This document shows, one piece after another, positions 42,604 to 52,600 of a DNA stretch of 64,000 bases. The translations under genes were made by a program, and so were the position numbers. This DNA comes from Shimia_B sp038528385 (GTDB lineage Bacteria; Pseudomonadota; Alphaproteobacteria; Rhodobacterales; Rhodobacteraceae). The DNA lies in NCBI GenBank assembly GCA_038528385.1, contig JBCBET010000001.1, positions 186,001 to 250,000 of the forward strand, written 5' to 3'. Every line of letters begins with the position of its first letter. The first letter of the stretch is position 1. The notes below the pieces were generated by a model. The model saw only the letters and a program-made list of their open reading frames with translations, made no database searches and was not told the origin of the DNA.

Positions 42604-43851
42604 ATGAACGAGAGAACCCGCCCCTCCCGGCCCGTGCTGCGCAACGCCGATGCGCGGCGGCTCTTTCTCGAGGCGCACGGGCTTCTCGCGCGTCCCGGCG
42701 GCAACGCCACCCGGGCCGGGATCGCGGCGCTCGTGACGGAGCTGGGCTTCGTGCAGGTCGATTCCATCAACACGCTATCGCAGGCCCATGACCATATCCT
42801 GTGGTCAAGGCGCCCCGGCATCCGCCCGGGGCAGGCCCATGGCTGTGCCGCGACCACCCGCACCCTCTTCGAGGGGTGGACCCACGACGCGGCACTCATC
42901 CCGGCGGAGTTCTTCAAACACTGGCGCCACAAGCATCAGAGCGACGCGGCCCGGCTCTCGGAGCGCTGGCAACGCTGGGGCCGGGTCGGGTTTCACGAGG
43001 AATGCGACGCGGTGCTCCAGCGGATCGCCCAGGACGGCGCGCTGACGGCGGCGGAGGTCGGAGACGGCGCGCGCCAGAACGGCGGCGGATGGTGGGACTG
43101 GCAGCCGCGGAAGGTGGCGCTCGAATATCTCTGGCGCAGCGGGGAGCTCGCGATCTGCCACCGCCGGAACTTCGCCAAGGTCTACGACCTGACAGAGCGC
43201 GTCCTGCCGCCCGAGGCGCTCAACGCGCGCGCGGCGAAGGAAGAGAGCATCGCGTGGTCCGCCCGCGCGGCGCTGGCGCGGTTGGGCTTCGCCACGCCCT
43301 CGGAGCTGCAGGCGTTCTGGGACATCTTCACCAAGGACGAGCTGTCGGCCTGGGCAGCCACGACGCCCGCGGACGTGACGGAGATCGACGTGGAGGGTGC
43401 CGATGGCACGCGCCGCAGGTCCCTCATCCACGCCGATTGGGAGGCGCGCCTCGCCGCGCTGCCTGCCCCGTCGGACCGGCTCCGCATCCTCAGCCCCTTC
43501 GACCCGGCCCTGCGCGACCGCGCGCGGGCGCGGCGGCTCTTTGGCTTCGACTACACAATCGAGGTCTTCGTGCCGGAGGCCAAGCGCAGATACGGCTACT
43601 ACGTCTTTCCTATCCTCGAGGGCACGCGCCTCACCGGCCGCATCGACCTGAAGGCCGACCGCGCCGCGGGCATGCTCGTGGTGAAGGGGTACTGGCCCGA
43701 GGCGGGCGTGAAGCTCGGCGCCGGGCGCCATTCGCGGCTCCTGTCCGAACTGGGCAGGGTCGCTCGCTTTGCGGGGCTCGGAAGCCTCACCGTCGCCGAC
43801 CTGCCCGCCACGGAGATATTCCGGCGGGCCGAACACGTGCGCCGCACCTAA
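42604..43851 (+). CDS. YcaQ-family winged-helix DNA glycosylase
   Basis: A 415-residue protein of the HTH_42 family. The hallmark LGFVQVDSINTLSQAHDHILWSRRPG (in parts, about 48-73) contains a Q-V-D motif. Members with Q-hydrophobic-D resemble E. coli YcaQ, and those with Q-x-Q resemble AlkZ. WDWQPRKVALEYLWRSGEL and LSPFDPALRDRARARRLFGFDYTIEVF (in parts) are further family blocks. Such enzymes unhook interstrand crosslinks and remove bulky alkylated bases. The gene is divergent from the receptor gene and followed by the aspartoacylase-like gene. It may confer tolerance to an alkylating agent. Confidence 0.88.
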   Translation: MNERTRPSRPVLRNADARRLFLEAHGLLARPGGNATRAGIAALVTELGFVQVDSINTLSQAHDHILWSRRPGIRPGQAHGCAATTRTLFEGWTHDAALIPAEFFKHWRHKHQSDAARLSERWQRWGRVGFHEECDAVLQRIAQDGALTAAEVGDGARQNGGGWWDWQPRKVALEYLWRSGELAICHRRNFAKVYDLTERVLPPEALNARAAKEESIAWSARAALARLGFATPSELQAFWDIFTKDELSAWAATTPADVTEIDVEGADGTRRRSLIHADWEARLAALPAPSDRLRILSPFDPALRDRARARRLFGFDYTIEVFVPEAKRRYGYYVFPILEGTRLTGRIDLKADRAAGMLVVKGYWPEAGVKLGAGRHSRLLSELGRVARFAGLGSLTVADLPATEIFRRAEHVRRT

Positions 43852-43889
43852 GCCCTTGCACTTCCGGCCATATCGGGAAAACTCCGCCC

Positions 43890-44942
43890 ATGGCTCAGCC
43901 CGTTCCGAAACGCGGTCCCTTCGAGATCGGGACCGCCCGCATCGCACCCGGCACGCGGGAGACGGTGGGCCTCCCCGTGTCCGTCTTCGCCAACCACGCC
44001 CCGGCGGAGCTCATGGTCCATGTCGTCCACGGCAAGCGGCCCGGGCCCTGCGTTTTCATCAGCGCGGGCATCCACGGCGACGAGGTCATCGGCGTGGAAG
44101 TCTGCCGCAGGCTCCTGCGGGCACCGAACCTCGACACGCTCAAGGGCACGCTCCTCGTGGTGCCGGTGGTCAACACCTACGGCTTTCTCAATCATTCCCG
44201 CTACCTGCCCGACCGGCGCGACCTCAACCGCTCCTTCCCCGGCTCCTCGAGCGGGTCGCTCGCGGCGCGGCTGGCGCGGCTCTTTCTCCACGAGGTCGTG
44301 CTGCCCTGCAATTTCGGCATCGACCTCCATTCCGCCGCGATCCACCGCACCAACCTGCCGCAGATCCGCATCTCCCCCGGCAATGCGCGCACGCGCGCGC
44401 TGGCCATGGCGTTCGGGGCGCCGGTGGTGCTCACCTCGCCGCTGCGCGACGGCTCGCTCCGGGGCGAGGCCAAGGCGCGCGGGGTGGATGTGCTGCTCTA
44501 CGAGGCTGGCGAGGGGCTGCGTTTCGACGAAACGAGCGTGCGCGCCGGGGTCGCGGGCATCCTCCGGGTCCTCCAACAGGAAGGGATGATCACGCGCCGC
44601 GGGGTGCCCCGCGCGCCGTCCACGCCGCTCATGGTGGGCGACAGCACGTGGCTGCGCGCTCCGGCGGGGGGGCTCGTGCGGATGTATCGCTCCGAGGGCG
44701 AGATCGTGGCCGAGGGCGATGTGCTGGCCACCGTGTCCGACCCGTTCGGTGCCGCGGATGTAGACCTCACGGCGCCGGGCGACGGCATCATCGTGGGCCG
44801 CGCGGTCATGCCCATCGTCAACGAAGGTGACGCGCTCTATCACCTGGGCGACCTGCCCGCGCGGCGCGACGCCGAGGCCGCCATGGAAGACCACACCGAA
44901 GCGCTCGCAAAGCCGCTCTTCGACGAGGACGAGATCATTTGA
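43890..44942 (+). CDS. Succinylglutamate desuccinylase/aspartoacylase family hydrolase
   Basis: A 350-residue zinc amidohydrolase of the M14-like AstE/AspA group. Zinc ligands are visible in FISAGIHGDEVIGVEV (His, Glu) and FGIDLHSAAIHRTN (His), with RDLNRSFPG between them. The C-terminal domain of about 90 residues (GLVRMYRSEGEIVAEGDVLATV) looks like a lipoyl-type beta barrel, as in many members of this family. It probably hydrolyses an N-acyl amino acid or similar amide. The substrate cannot be stated. ATG at 43890 follows the glycosylase gene by 38 bases. The stop TGA overlaps the TTG start of the next gene. Confidence 0.85.
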   Translation: MAQPVPKRGPFEIGTARIAPGTRETVGLPVSVFANHAPAELMVHVVHGKRPGPCVFISAGIHGDEVIGVEVCRRLLRAPNLDTLKGTLLVVPVVNTYGFLNHSRYLPDRRDLNRSFPGSSSGSLAARLARLFLHEVVLPCNFGIDLHSAAIHRTNLPQIRISPGNARTRALAMAFGAPVVLTSPLRDGSLRGEAKARGVDVLLYEAGEGLRFDETSVRAGVAGILRVLQQEGMITRRGVPRAPSTPLMVGDSTWLRAPAGGLVRMYRSEGEIVAEGDVLATVSDPFGAADVDLTAPGDGIIVGRAVMPIVNEGDALYHLGDLPARRDAEAAMEDHTEALAKPLFDEDEII

Positions 44943-45634
44943 CCGCCACCGACGCCTTCCCCGCACCCGACATTCCGCGCATTGCCATCCTGGGCACCGG
45001 GCAGCATTTTCCGGTCAACCGCATCTTCTGCATCGGGCGCAATTACGCCGCGCATGCCGCCGAGATGGGCCAGGAGGTCGAACGCGAGCGTCCGTTCTTC
45101 TTCACCAAGGGCCACCACAGCGTGGTCCCGTCCGGGGGAGAGGCTCCCTACCCGCCCGGCACGTCGGATTACCACCACGAGGTGGAACTCGTCGCGGCCA
45201 TCGGACAGCACGGCGCGAATGTCGCGGAGGCGGAGGCCATGGGGCTCTTGGCGGGCTACGGCGTGGGCCTCGACATGACGCGCCGCGACCTCCAGCAGGC
45301 CAACCGCAAGAAGGGGCTGCCCTGGGACGTGGGCAAGGATGTCACCGGCTCCTGCATCCTCACGGGTCTCACCCCCGCGGCGCGTTTTACCCCCGCCGAC
45401 CAGCGCATCCATCTGAGCGTGAACGGCGCGATCCGGCAGGACGCCTCGCTCGCGGAGCTGATCTGGTCGCTGCCGGAGCTCATCGCCTTTCTCTCTACGC
45501 TCTATCGCCTGACGCCCGGCGACCTCATCCTCACCGGCACCCCGGCGGGCGTGGGCCCGGTTCAGCCGGGTGATTTCCTGGAAGGGGGGATCGACGGTCT
45601 GGAGGACCTCGCGATCACGATCACCGGCGCCTGA
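44939..45634 (+). CDS. Fumarylacetoacetate hydrolase family protein
   Basis: A 231-residue FAH-fold enzyme: IFCIGRNYAAHAAEMG at the start, FFTKGHHSVVPSGGEAPYPPG, the metal-binding Glu pair in YHHEVELVAAIG, and LILTGTPAGVGPVQPGD near the end. These small FAH proteins act as acylpyruvate hydrolases, oxaloacetate decarboxylases or 2-keto-acid isomerases. The IGRNY...H...VEL pattern is like the FAHD1/YcgM group. TTG at 44939 is taken as start because it overlaps the upstream stop (TTGA) and no ATG fits the conserved N-terminus. Coupling with the aspartoacylase-like gene suggests a common pathway. Confidence 0.85.
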   Translation: MTATDAFPAPDIPRIAILGTGQHFPVNRIFCIGRNYAAHAAEMGQEVERERPFFFTKGHHSVVPSGGEAPYPPGTSDYHHEVELVAAIGQHGANVAEAEAMGLLAGYGVGLDMTRRDLQQANRKKGLPWDVGKDVTGSCILTGLTPAARFTPADQRIHLSVNGAIRQDASLAELIWSLPELIAFLSTLYRLTPGDLILTGTPAGVGPVQPGDFLEGGIDGLEDLAITITGA

Positions 45635-45909
45635 GCGCGGGGCCAATCGCGGTGGGACCTGTGCGGCGGGCAGTCCCGGCTGCCTGCGCCGCGCCTCGGT
45701 CTGATCGTTTCAGCCAAGAGAAGCGGGGCGCCTCACGCCTCCCCGAGCGTATGTCCTGCCGCTCCATAACCAGTCCGTCTGCCCGCCCGGAACGGATGCG
45801 TCACCCGTCAGGCTTCACTCGACCGCCCTCAACCGTCACGGATGCGGCGACCGGCGCGCTCCGAGACCATCCGACCGCGCACCCGGCCTCGGGCCAGGAG
45901 TGCAGGCGT

Positions 45910-47235
45910 TTAGGCGGCCTTGTCCTGCCCGCGCTCCTCGGCGGCGCGCTTTTCGTCGGCGGCCAGGTAGAGCGGCCGCAGCCCGGTGATGAGCCGCGCG
46001 CCCTTCGAGAACGTCACGTAGGACCAGAACCAGCTCAGCAGCACGAAGACCGGCCGCCGCACGCCGATGAGGAAATAGACATGGGCAAAGCCCCATATCC
46101 ACCAGGCCAGCGCGCCCGAGAGCTGCAGCCAGCCCCAGTCGATGACGGCGGCGTTGCGCCCGATCGTGGCGAGATTTCCCCTGTGCTTGTACTTGAAGCC
46201 CTGCGCCGAGACGCGCTTCCCAGCGGCCTGCCGCGCGAGCCGCTTGCCCACGAAATGCCCGGTCTGCTTGGCCGCGGGCGCGATCCCCGGCACGTCGAGG
46301 TCGCCCTTCCAGGGGACCTTGGCGGCGTCGCCGATGATGAAGACCTCCGGATGGCCGGGCAGCGACAGGTCCGCCTCCACCGCCACGCGGCCGGAGCGGT
46401 CGGTTTCGGTGCCGAGCCACGTGCCGAGCTTTCGCACCTTGACGCCCGCGCCCCAGACCTTCGTGGCCGCCGGAATGAAGCCCTTGGAGGTCTTGACGCC
46501 CTCTTCGGTGATGTCCTCCACCATCGTGTCGAGCTGCACCTCCACGCCGAGCCCTTCGAGCGATTTGAGGGCCTTGCCGGAAAGCTTCTCGGGCATCGTC
46601 GCGAGGACGCGCGGTCCCGCTTCCACGAGGATCACACGGGTCCCGGTGGGGTCGATGTTGCGGAAATCCTTGGCGAGCGACTGCCGCGCCAATTCGGAGA
46701 TCGCCCCGGCGAGCTCCACGCCCGTGGGCCCTCCGCCCACCACGACGAAGGTCAGTTCCCGGGCCTGGACATCGGGGTCCGTGGCCACCTCGGCGCGCTC
46801 GAAGGCCATGAGGATGCGCTTGCGGATCTCGGTCGCGTCCACGATGCGCTTGAGCCCCGGCGCATGGGGCTCCCATTGCTCGTTGCCGAAATAGGAATGC
46901 TGTGCCCCGGTGGCGATGATGAGATGATCGTAGTCGAAGGCGGCAGTGTCCCCGAGAACCCGCTGGTTCTCCAGGTCGATCTCCTGCACCTCCGAGAGCG
47001 CCACCTTGACGTTCTTCTCGTCGGCGAAAAGGCCCCGGATCGGCCACGCCACATCCGCTGGCGACAGGTCCGCCGTGGCCACCTGGTAGAGAAGCGGCTG
47101 AAACAGATGGTAGTTGCGCTTGTCCACGAGCGTGACGTCCACCGGCGCGTCCTGAAGCTCCTGGGCGGCGGCGAGCCCGCCGAACCCGGCTCCAATGATC
47201 ACGACCCTCGGGCGCTTCGTTGCGTCAGTTGCCAT
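45910..47235 (-). CDS. ndh: Type II NADH:quinone dehydrogenase
   Basis: A 441-residue single-subunit flavoprotein. FAD motif VVIIGAGFGGLAAAQEL (about 11-27), NAD motif FVVVGGGPTGVELAGAI (about 165-181) and FIIGDAAKVPW near residue 300 are all typical of NDH-2. YHLFQPLLYQVATADLSP matches the quinone-side loop. The C-terminus (WLQLSGALAWWIWGFAHVYFLIG in part) is hydrophobic and anchors it to the inner face of the membrane. It oxidises NADH without proton pumping. ATG at 47235 is used; the longer frame upstream lies in the divergent promoter region. Confidence 0.92.
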   Translation of the reverse strand: MATDATKRPRVVIIGAGFGGLAAAQELQDAPVDVTLVDKRNYHLFQPLLYQVATADLSPADVAWPIRGLFADEKNVKVALSEVQEIDLENQRVLGDTAAFDYDHLIIATGAQHSYFGNEQWEPHAPGLKRIVDATEIRKRILMAFERAEVATDPDVQARELTFVVVGGGPTGVELAGAISELARQSLAKDFRNIDPTGTRVILVEAGPRVLATMPEKLSGKALKSLEGLGVEVQLDTMVEDITEEGVKTSKGFIPAATKVWGAGVKVRKLGTWLGTETDRSGRVAVEADLSLPGHPEVFIIGDAAKVPWKGDLDVPGIAPAAKQTGHFVGKRLARQAAGKRVSAQGFKYKHRGNLATIGRNAAVIDWGWLQLSGALAWWIWGFAHVYFLIGVRRPVFVLLSWFWSYVTFSKGARLITGLRPLYLAADEKRAAEERGQDKAA

Positions 47236-47387
47236 GGTGGCACCTCCGTTGGGGGTATGCTTGAGACGTAGGTGGTCAACCGCCGAGGCCAATGCAGGTT
47301 TCCCGATAACACCGCGTCTTGCCGCTATGCTTGCGCGAAATCGCCCTAATTGGTAAGCGCAGCTGACCAAAATCGAGGAGCCACGCC

Positions 47388-48539
47388 ATGGGCCTGCAGA
47401 ACTGCCATAACTTTCAGGATTTCCGCGCCCTGGCCAAGCGCCGGCTGCCCGCGCCGATCTTTCACTACATCGACGGCGCGGCCGATGATGAGGTGACCTA
47501 CCGGCGCAACACCTCCGCCTATGACGACGTGGACCTGATCCCCTCCGTCCTGAACGGCGTGGCGGATGTGGACATGGGCGTGGAGGTCATGGGCCAGAAA
47601 CTCGACATGCCCGTCTACTGCGCGCCCACCGCGCTGCAGCGCCTCTTCCACCATGAGGGCGAGCGCGGCGTGGCCCGCGCCGCAACGAAGCACGGCACCA
47701 TGTTCGGGGTGTCCTCGCTCGCCACCGTGACGGTGGAGGAGATCGAGAAGCTCGCCCCCGGCCCAAAGCTCTTCCAGTTCTACTTCCACAAGGACCGCGG
47801 CCTGAACGACGCGCTCCTCGAACGCGCGAAGGCGGCGAATTTCAACGTCATGGCGCTCACCGTGGACACGATCACCGGCGGCAACCGGGAGCGCGACCTG
47901 CGCACGGGCTTCACCTCGCCGCCGAAGCTTACGCCCTCCTCCGTCTTCTCCTTCGCCACGCATCCCATGTGGGCCTGGAATTTCTTCACCAAGGAGAAAT
48001 TCGACATGCCCCACCTCTCCGGCCATGTCTCGGCGGGCACGAACCTCGCCGTGTCGGTGGGCGACTATTTCTCCACGATGCTCGACCAGAACATGAACTG
48101 GAAGGACGCCGAGGAGCTCTGCAAGAAGTGGGACGGGCAATTCGCGCTCAAGGGGATCATGAGCGTCGAGGACGCCAAGCGCGCCGTCGATATCGGCTGC
48201 ACGGGCATCATGGTCTCGAACCACGGCGGGCGGCAGCTCGACGGGGCGCGCGCGCCCTTCGACCAGCTTGCCGAGATCTGCGACGCCGTGGGCGACAAGA
48301 TCGACGTGATCTGCGAGGGCGGCATCCAGCGCGGCACCCACGTCCTGAAAGCGCTGAGCGTCGGCGCGAAGGCCTGCTCGGGCGGGCGGCTCTACCTCTA
48401 TGCCCTCGCCGCCGCAGGGGGCGCTGGCGTGGAGAAGGCGCTCGGCAACCTGCGCACGGAGATCGAGCGCGACATGAAGCTGATGGGCATCACGAGCCTA
48501 GATCAACTGAGCCGCGACAACCTGCGCTTCCGGCACTGA
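47388..48539 (+). CDS. FMN-dependent 2-hydroxyacid dehydrogenase/oxidase (LldD-like)
   Basis: A 383-residue TIM-barrel flavoprotein. Family blocks are PAPIFHYIDGAADDEVTYRRN, a GVSSLATVTVEEI segment, GIMVSNHGGRQLDGARAPF with the catalytic His, and ICEGGIQRGTHVLKALSVGAKA where most relatives read DGG. It oxidises an L-2-hydroxy acid, perhaps L-lactate, at the membrane or in the cytoplasm. The Glu for Asp exchange is a minor deviation next to FMN. It is divergent from ndh, and an inverted repeat TTGGT-N11-ACCAA lies just upstream. Confidence 0.88.
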   Translation: MGLQNCHNFQDFRALAKRRLPAPIFHYIDGAADDEVTYRRNTSAYDDVDLIPSVLNGVADVDMGVEVMGQKLDMPVYCAPTALQRLFHHEGERGVARAATKHGTMFGVSSLATVTVEEIEKLAPGPKLFQFYFHKDRGLNDALLERAKAANFNVMALTVDTITGGNRERDLRTGFTSPPKLTPSSVFSFATHPMWAWNFFTKEKFDMPHLSGHVSAGTNLAVSVGDYFSTMLDQNMNWKDAEELCKKWDGQFALKGIMSVEDAKRAVDIGCTGIMVSNHGGRQLDGARAPFDQLAEICDAVGDKIDVICEGGIQRGTHVLKALSVGAKACSGGRLYLYALAAAGGAGVEKALGNLRTEIERDMKLMGITSLDQLSRDNLRFRH

Positions 48540-48634
48540 CTGCGCCGCCCGGACGAATTTGGGGATGGTCCGGGCGACGCAGTGATCGGGAGGCGGACCT
48601 GACGGCCCGCCCCCCTGGAGCAACTCTTCCGCCG

Positions 48635-49480
48635 TTACATACCCATGCTGATCGCAAAACCGGAAAAGCCGCCCATCCCGAGATCGGAGAGGAACGTGGC
48701 CGCCCCAGACCCGAGGTCGACAGCGTAGAGCCCCGCTGTCGGCGCACCCTCGAGCTGCAGGATCGCGTAGGCGAGGTCCGTGCCCTCCTCCGGAGAGACG
48801 ATGTCGAAGCCCCCCGCCGAGGTCAGGTCGACGGCGTCCCCGTCCACCGTCACCGGCCCCACGGTGCCCAGCGTGCCCGCATTGTTGGCCAGCGTGACGA
48901 GCGCATCGGTCGCGCTGTCGAGCGCGTATTGCGCCGTCGAACCCGCCTTCATGCCGGCGATGGCGTTGGTGTAGGCATTGGCGAAGATGTCCGGCGCCTG
49001 CCCGGCATGCACGTCGCCCTCCGCGTAGAAGGCATCGGTGAAGCGCAGAACGCGTCCCGCACGGTCATCGCCATCGCCGAAGCCGTCGGGGAAGTAGACG
49101 AGGTTCGCACCGCTCGCGGAGACCGCGCGCACCGCGTCGATGGCGTTGTTGAAATCGAACGCCACGGCACCGGCGCCGAGCGTCGCCCCCTCGTCGAAGC
49201 GCGCCGCGAGATCGGTAAGGGCGCCCGTGGCGGGGTCGATCGACACGACCTTGCCCTCCGAGATGCCCAGAAGCGCTCCGGTGACGGGGCGATGGGCGAT
49301 GGCCGACACCGGCTCTGCGAGCGCGACACGCGTCACCTCGCCCGGTGCCGCCAGCGAGGCCATGGTCACGAGCGTCATTCCATCATCCGCGAGCGCGTAG
49401 CCCGTGAGGCCGCCATGGCCGTCCGCCAGCGCGGAGGTCGCGAGCGCGGCCAGGGCCGTCGAGGAGAGGAGAATACGCAT
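48635..49480 (-). CDS. Secreted DUF4394-like protein
   Basis: A 281-residue exported protein with a signal peptide (MRILLSSTALAALATSALADG, cut after about residue 20). The mature part has a repeated beta-strand layout with ITGLxxDGxxL-like starts (GLTGYALADDGMTLVTM; VSAIAHRPVTGALLGIS; VAFDFNNAIDAVRAVSASGANLVYFPDG), as in DUF4394 beta-propeller-type proteins. It is acidic and cysteine-free. Function is unknown. It probably resides in the periplasm. It stands alone between the hydroxyacid oxidase and tamB. Confidence 0.75.
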   Translation of the reverse strand: MRILLSSTALAALATSALADGHGGLTGYALADDGMTLVTMASLAAPGEVTRVALAEPVSAIAHRPVTGALLGISEGKVVSIDPATGALTDLAARFDEGATLGAGAVAFDFNNAIDAVRAVSASGANLVYFPDGFGDGDDRAGRVLRFTDAFYAEGDVHAGQAPDIFANAYTNAIAGMKAGSTAQYALDSATDALVTLANNAGTLGTVGPVTVDGDAVDLTSAGGFDIVSPEEGTDLAYAILQLEGAPTAGLYAVDLGSGAATFLSDLGMGGFSGFAISMGM

Positions 49481-49613
49481 GGGGTTTCCTTTCGTAGAGG
49501 CATGAGCGCCCGGCGCAGCGGCGCGGGCCATATGCTCAACCACGAAAGGTCGGGCGCCGGAGTTTCAGCTCCGGGCAAAAAGTCTCCCGGCGTCGCGCGG
49601 GACGCCCGATGGA

Positions 49614-52600
49614 TCAGTAGTCGCGCTCCCAGAACACGCCGATGCCCGTCTCGCCCTCGCTCGAGGCCGAGCCGCGCAGGGTCGTCGTGTCGCTCAGGTC
49701 GAAATTCAGGCTGAGGGTCGTGCCGCCCTGGCCCACCTCCACCTCGGTGTAGACGTCCTCGTCGAGCTCTGCGCCGATGGCGAGCGCTGCCTCCCCCGTC
49801 GCCTCGTCGGTGCGCAGATCGAGATCGTCGACCCCGAGGCTCGCGCGCGCGCTCTCGAGGACATTCGTTCCCCCCGCCCCGCTGAGCTGCCGGATGGAGC
49901 TCACCAGCCGCGCCACCTGGAGCGCGCTCAGCGTCTCGATGCCCCGGCCGAAGAGCACGCGCGCGAGGATCTCGTCCTCCGCGAGTTCCGGCGTGGAACT
50001 GAGCTCGAGCTCCGGCGCGTTCACCGGACCCGAAAGCCCGATCCGCGCCGTCACCCCCTCCACCTGCGAGATCGCGGCGAGATCGATGCGCGGCAGGAAA
50101 GAACCCGCTATGGTGATGCGCCCCTCGCTCAGATCGAGGCGCCGCCCGAGGAAGTCGAGCCGCCCGCGCGTCAGGTCGAACTGGCCCGCCGGGATCGGCG
50201 CGGCGGCGGTGCCGGTGATGCGCAGCCCGCCCTGGAACCCCGCATCGAGGCCGCGCCCGCGCACGAAGATCTGGTTGATCGCCGTCAGCGAGACATCGAG
50301 CGGGATGCGCGGGCCGCCGCTCCCGCCGGCCTCCTCGCGCCCGTCGAGGCGCAGCCCCGCCCTCTCGAGCGTTCGGCGGACGCCCGCGGGCGCGCCCTCG
50401 TGCCGGATCGCGGGGATCGCCGTGGCCCCGCCGAGCCCGGTATCGGGGATGCGCACCTCCACGTCCTCCACCCGCACCGCGCCGCTCACGGCGAGCTGGT
50501 TCTGAACCGAGCCCGCGAGGGTCAGATCGGCGGTCACCTCGCTCGTGAGCACGTCGAGATAGGCCACCGGCAGGCGGGTGGTCTGAAGACCGAGGTCGAT
50601 GGCGAAGGGCGCGGCAAGCCCTGCGCTGCCCGAAAACCGGATCGGGACGCCCTCGAGCGCCGCGGAGCCCGCGAGCGTGGCCCGCCCGCCCGCGAGCCCG
50701 ATATCGAGCGCGATCGGCGCGAGCGTCAGCGCGAGCGTGGGATCGAAGACCCGCGCCCCGGCGGTGGTGAGGGTGCCTGTTAGCGCCTCGAGCCCCGGCG
50801 CGCCGTTGAGGCTCAGATCGAAATTGGCCGTCCCCTCGACGGCGCGGCCCGCGGCAAAGGCATTGGCGATGGCAAGCGGCAGCGCGCCCGAGGCATCCGC
50901 GCGCACCGCGCCCCCCGGCAGGCCGAGCTCGGCCTGGAGATCGGCGCGCGCGCCGCTATCGGAGCTCAGCGCGGCGCTGACATCGGGCGTCCCGGCGATA
51001 TCGGCCACATCGGCCGTGACCGTGGCCCCGCCCGCAAGGCCCGGCACGAAGCGCGCCAGCGACGAGGCCCGGGCGCGCAGGCTGAGCGCATCGGATACCG
51101 CGCCCGTCACGTCTGCCGAAAGGCCCGTGGCGCTCACCACGCGAGCCTCGATCCGCTGCGCGCCGGTGAGGTCGCGCAGAGTGGCGGCGACCGTGGCGCG
51201 CCCGGCGAGCTGTGGTGCGAGAAAGCCCAAGGAGGCCGCCTCCGCGTCGAGGCGGAGCTCCGAGGCCGTCCCGAGGGGCTGGCCAGAAATCCGCGCCGAA
51301 AGCCCCGGCGTGGCGGTGGCGGTCGCGTCCACCGTGAGCGCGCCGGTGAGGTCGGCGATCTCGGCGTCGATGCGCGCCGGACCTTCGAGAAGCGGCACGA
51401 GAAAGCCCAGATCGTCGGCATCCGCGCGCACCGTCACCACCGCGCCCGGCTGCGTCGGGCGGCCTTCGATGCGGGCCGTGAGGCCCGGCGTGGCGGTGAG
51501 ATCGGCCTCCACGAGCGGGCCCGCCGCGAAATCGCTCACCCGCGCCGAGAGCCGTGCGGGCCCCGGCAGGGGCGGCGCGAACGCCGCGAGATCGGCCACG
51601 TCCGCCACGATATCGAGCGCCTGGGCCTCCCCCGTGAGCGGCCCGCGCACGGTGGCCCGGATGCCCGGCGCCACGGTGAGTGCCGCGTCGAGCACCGGCG
51701 CGTCCACGAGCGCCACTGAGGCCACGAGCTCTGCCACGCCGCGCAGTTGCGGCACGAAGCGTTCCACTTCGCTGAGCTGGCCATCGAGCGTCACGCCTGC
51801 ATCCGGCCCCGAAAGCGGTCCGGCCACGGTGGCATCGAGCCCGAAGGCCGCGCTCAACGCGCCCTCCACACGGCGTGCACCGCGCGCATCGCCGAGCGAG
51901 GCCTCGAGGCTCACGGGCCCCTCGACGAGGTCGGTGAAGAGGCCCACCTCGCGGAGGCTGGCCGTGATCTCGAGCGTGCCATCGGCGGAGGAGACCTCCC
52001 CGTCCACCGCGGCCTCTAGCTCCACGTTCTCGAGCACCAGATCGTCGATGCGGGTACCGGCCTCGTCCCGCGTGAAGCCAAAGGAGAGCGTCGTCTCCGG
52101 GTTGAGGAGCGGCGAGAGCTGGGCCACGCCCATATCGAGACCCGCCGTGCGGCCCCCGAGGCTGACGGTGATCGCCCCGCCGGGCAGCTCGGCCTCCGCC
52201 TCGAGATCGGCGGCGACCTCGCCCGCGAGATCGAGGCCGGAGATCGCCGAGAACGGCGCGAGGTCCGGCGCGTTGACGGAGAGCGCGGCAGCGAGCGCCA
52301 CGCGCCCGTCCGTGGGCGTGACCGTCGCACTGCCCGCCGCACTGGCATGGGCCGCTTGCAGATCGAGGCCGGTGAAGGAAAAACTCCCCGCCTCGGCCAC
52401 GAGCGCGGTGACGAGCTCCACGTTCCGGCCCACCGCGGCGGCGAGCGCCGGGTCCTCCGGGAAATCGAGGCCCGCGACACGGGCCGTGATATCGCCCGCG
52501 AAGGGCCGCGCGGTGCCGGGCGCGATCTGGCCCCGCCCGGTGAGGACCGCGCTCTCCAGCGTCACGTCGCCCGCCGCGATCTCCCGCGCCGCCAGGCGCA

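Noticed and set aside
45635..45909. Possible gene or RNA between the FAH gene and ndh
   Set aside because: Only short frames and an imperfect GC hairpin near 45670-45700; nothing distinguishes it from ordinary convergent spacer.
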